From NCBI GenBank assembly GCA_037176705.1, contig CM073885.1:220298290-220362289 (forward strand): a stretch of DNA of 64,000 nucleotides, in the 5' to 3' direction. Within the stretch, counting starts at the first letter, position 1; each line of letters begins with the position of its first letter. Below the pieces are notes generated by a model. The model did not search any database. It saw only the letters and a list, made by a program, of their open reading frames with translations, and had not been told where the DNA came from. The stretch comes from Molossus alvarezi. Taxonomy: Eukaryota > Chordata > Mammalia > Chiroptera > Molossidae. The position numbers and the translations under genes were made by a program. Shown piece after piece: positions 61,801 to 64,000 of the stretch.

Positions 61801-62639
61801 CTTATATTCTCTTCCATAAATTAAGAATACTAATACCTCTTTTATATACCTTACAGGTTATTTTACAGGTTAACATTAGAGAAATTTTATAAAACACTTT
61901 GAAAAGCATAATATACTTCTGTAAAGTAAACTACTGAGTGATTCTATGACTGTCTGGCAGTCACCTTGATAATTTTAACCACCACTAGAGGAAGGCTTCT
62001 GATCAGAAGCCAGACGCTGGAACTGCTGAAAGCTAAAAGCAATCTCAGCATAAAAGCAAAGGAAGAAAAAATAGAGGGAGAGAAAAGAACACGTCTGGTG
62101 TGCCTACTATCTCTTCAAAGCTTGAAGTGCAAAATGTCATTTAACTCTCACCAACACTTACATAGGTATTTTATCAACAACGAAACTCAGACTCAGAAGA
62201 TTAAATTGCTCAAAGTCACAAAATTATAAAGAGCAGAACCAAAATCCAAACCCAGATCTGTGCAGGTCAAAGCACACCAAACTAGAAAGCAGGCATCACC
62301 CCATCCCTTCACAAAAATAAAGTCCTTCACTGTGTTAGTGCAGCCTAAACAACAGACATGGCCAACAGAGGAGCGATCGAGGAAAGGTTCGGTCCGGACC
62401 GGTACAGCGCGCTGCCAGTGGGAAGCTCGTTGAAAGGAGACACCAAACAGCAGCTGGGACGCTCCAGCCATCCCAAGAGCCAGCTCTACCACACTTGGCT
62501 GCATCCGCAGACATGGCCAAATGAGTAGATATGGTGCCAGAAAACGAATTAATATGTGTTGCATGAAAGAATAAATGAATGAAGGGAAAGTACAGTAGGC
62601 CCATTTGTGTACAACTTTTAAAAGTGATGTATGCTTTCA

Positions 62640-62885
62640 TTTGTCTTGGGTTGATACCTAGAAGTGGAATTGCTGGGTCATATGTTTAACATTTGGAGGA
62701 ATTGCCAATCTGTTTTTCCAAATTCACTGCATCATTATAATTCCATCAGCTGTGAAAGAGGGTTCCAATTTCTCTACATCCTCAACACTTGTTATCTGTC
62801 TCTTATTATAGTCATCCTGGTGGGATGAAGTGATATCTCATTGTGGTTTTGATCTGCATTTCTCCCTCCTCTCTTTTCAGTTCAT
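62640..62885 (-). mobile_element. Old L1 fragment (minus)
   Basis: Reads agaagtggaattgctgggtc, gagggttccaatttctctac and tctcattgtggttttgatc, an L1M-class region on the opposite strand. Only about 250 bp remain. Confidence 0.75.
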
Positions 62886-63479
62886 TTTTTCTAATACTCT
62901 AACTCCAACAATGTTTGAATCCCATGAAGACCTGCCACTGATTGGTCCTGTGGCTTTCACTGCTTCTCACCCATTTCTTGTGCACCTTCCTTCGTTGCCC
63001 AACTCAATGTCCATGGACTATCATTAAGTCAGTTATTTGCATAAACCCTACGTTCTGTTGCTTTTCTCTTTCTCATACTCAGTTGGCAGAATCCCAGTCT
63101 TGGTCCCACTGAGCTCTCCACCTACTCCACACAGATGAAAGCGGATGGTCTCAGTTTAAATCTATGACCTTCAACCTCAAATCAGACCTTCATGCTGCCT
63201 GGCAATTCTAAATTCATTCACTTGGCAATCCCAAATCCATTCCTTTAAAAAATTTTTTTATTTTATTTCCCTGATCAATTTCATCCCTTTGTCACTCTCC
63301 TCAAACCTTCAGACCTTTATCACCATTCTCACATGGACTTTGCTTCCTATTTCACTAAGAACACAGATGCAATCAGAAGACAACTCCTCACACTCGTACC
63401 ACCATGAAGACCTCACTATCTACCTACACTTTATCATCCTTTCCATTACTAGGGATAAACCAACTGTAGCGATGGTTCT

Positions 63480-63568
63480 TTTTTTTTTTTTTTTTTATCC
63501 TCACCCAAGGATATTTTTTCATCTTTTGTACAGATAGCATGGGAGGGACAGAGAGGAAGGGAGAGAGG

Positions 63569-63624
<56 letters not shown>

Positions 63625-63781
63625 TCGATGTGAAGGGACACATCGAGTGGCTGCCACCTGCACGACCAACCAGGGCCGGGGACAAACTGCAACCGAAGTA
63701 CGTGCCCTTAGCGGGAACCGAACCTGGGTCTCTCCGGACCGCAGGCCGACGCTCTAACCGCTGAGCCAAACTGGCCAGGGC
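63480..63781 (-). mobile_element. VES SINE with an expanded GA tract
   Basis: Complete minus copy with end tatcctcacccaaggatat. TSD gcgatggttct at 63469-63479 and 63782-63792. Its CT-rich middle (GA on plus, about 63571-63620) has grown to roughly 50 bp of GA dinucleotides, making this copy about 50 bp longer than its relatives. Confidence 0.95.
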
Positions 63782-64000
63782 GCGATGGTTCTATTTGTGC
63801 ACAAAATCCCATCCTTTATCACCTACTCAAACACACTATTCCAGCAACTGTCTCCTCTCTGGAATTACTCCATTTTCTCATTCTATTAGGTTATCACTAA
63901 AAAAAATTATATTATTTCTCTCATGTTAAAAAAAACAAACTTCCAATCCTACATCTTCAGCTACATTCCCTTTTCTCTCTGTGGCCTGTATTCTATCTGA

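Overview
The window is mammalian nuclear DNA, almost certainly from a vespertilionid (vesper) bat. About 28 tRNA-derived SINEs of the VES type are present, most with target-site duplications (TSDs). There are also two miniature hAT elements of the SPIN type, several L1 3' ends, and the usual old mammalian MIR, L2, MER5-like and Tigger-like relics. No bacterial, phage or plasmid features are present.

Only one protein-coding exon can be supported: a 155-bp exon at 41716-41870 on the minus strand. It encodes the C-terminal half of a PDZ domain matching SHROOM3, the actin-binding protein of apical constriction. Canonical splice sites flank it, so the window lies in the 5' part of SHROOM3, transcribed right to left. 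Bases 41871-64000 are the intron upstream of the exon and 1-41715 belong to the intron downstream. A GC-rich stretch with CCAAT boxes and an AAG|GTAAGT donor at about 11.6-12.1 kb (minus strand) is a candidate alternative first exon. Such an exon could serve a form lacking the PDZ domain.

The largest non-exonic feature is a nearly full-length processed GJA1 (connexin 43) retrocopy at about 45.34-48.17 kb on the plus strand, antisense to SHROOM3. Its N-terminal half has five frame-breaking deletions and a lost start codon. The C-terminal 170 codons, from the equivalent of Met213 to the stop, are uninterrupted. That is exactly the segment internally translated as GJA1-20k in the parent gene. 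An L1 later inserted at the end of its poly(A) tail, and a VES SINE landed just beyond.

Layout: 0-6.5 kb, old repeats and four VES copies; 6.5-14 kb, mostly unique, with the candidate alternative promoter; 14-24.7 kb, SINE-dense with L1 3' ends in both orientations; 24.7-41 kb, sparse repeats, SPIN copy A and a Tigger-like element; 41.7 kb, the SHROOM3 exon; 42-45 kb, L1, MIR and SPIN copy B; 45.3-49 kb, GJA1 retrocopy, L1 and VES; 49-56.5 kb, VES copies and unique DNA; 56.5-57.6 kb, an LTR-like block beside a 17/18-bp minisatellite; 58-64 kb, older repeats and VES copies. Three short elements made only of the tRNA-like VES head, each with its own TSDs, are the most unusual mobile-element signal.
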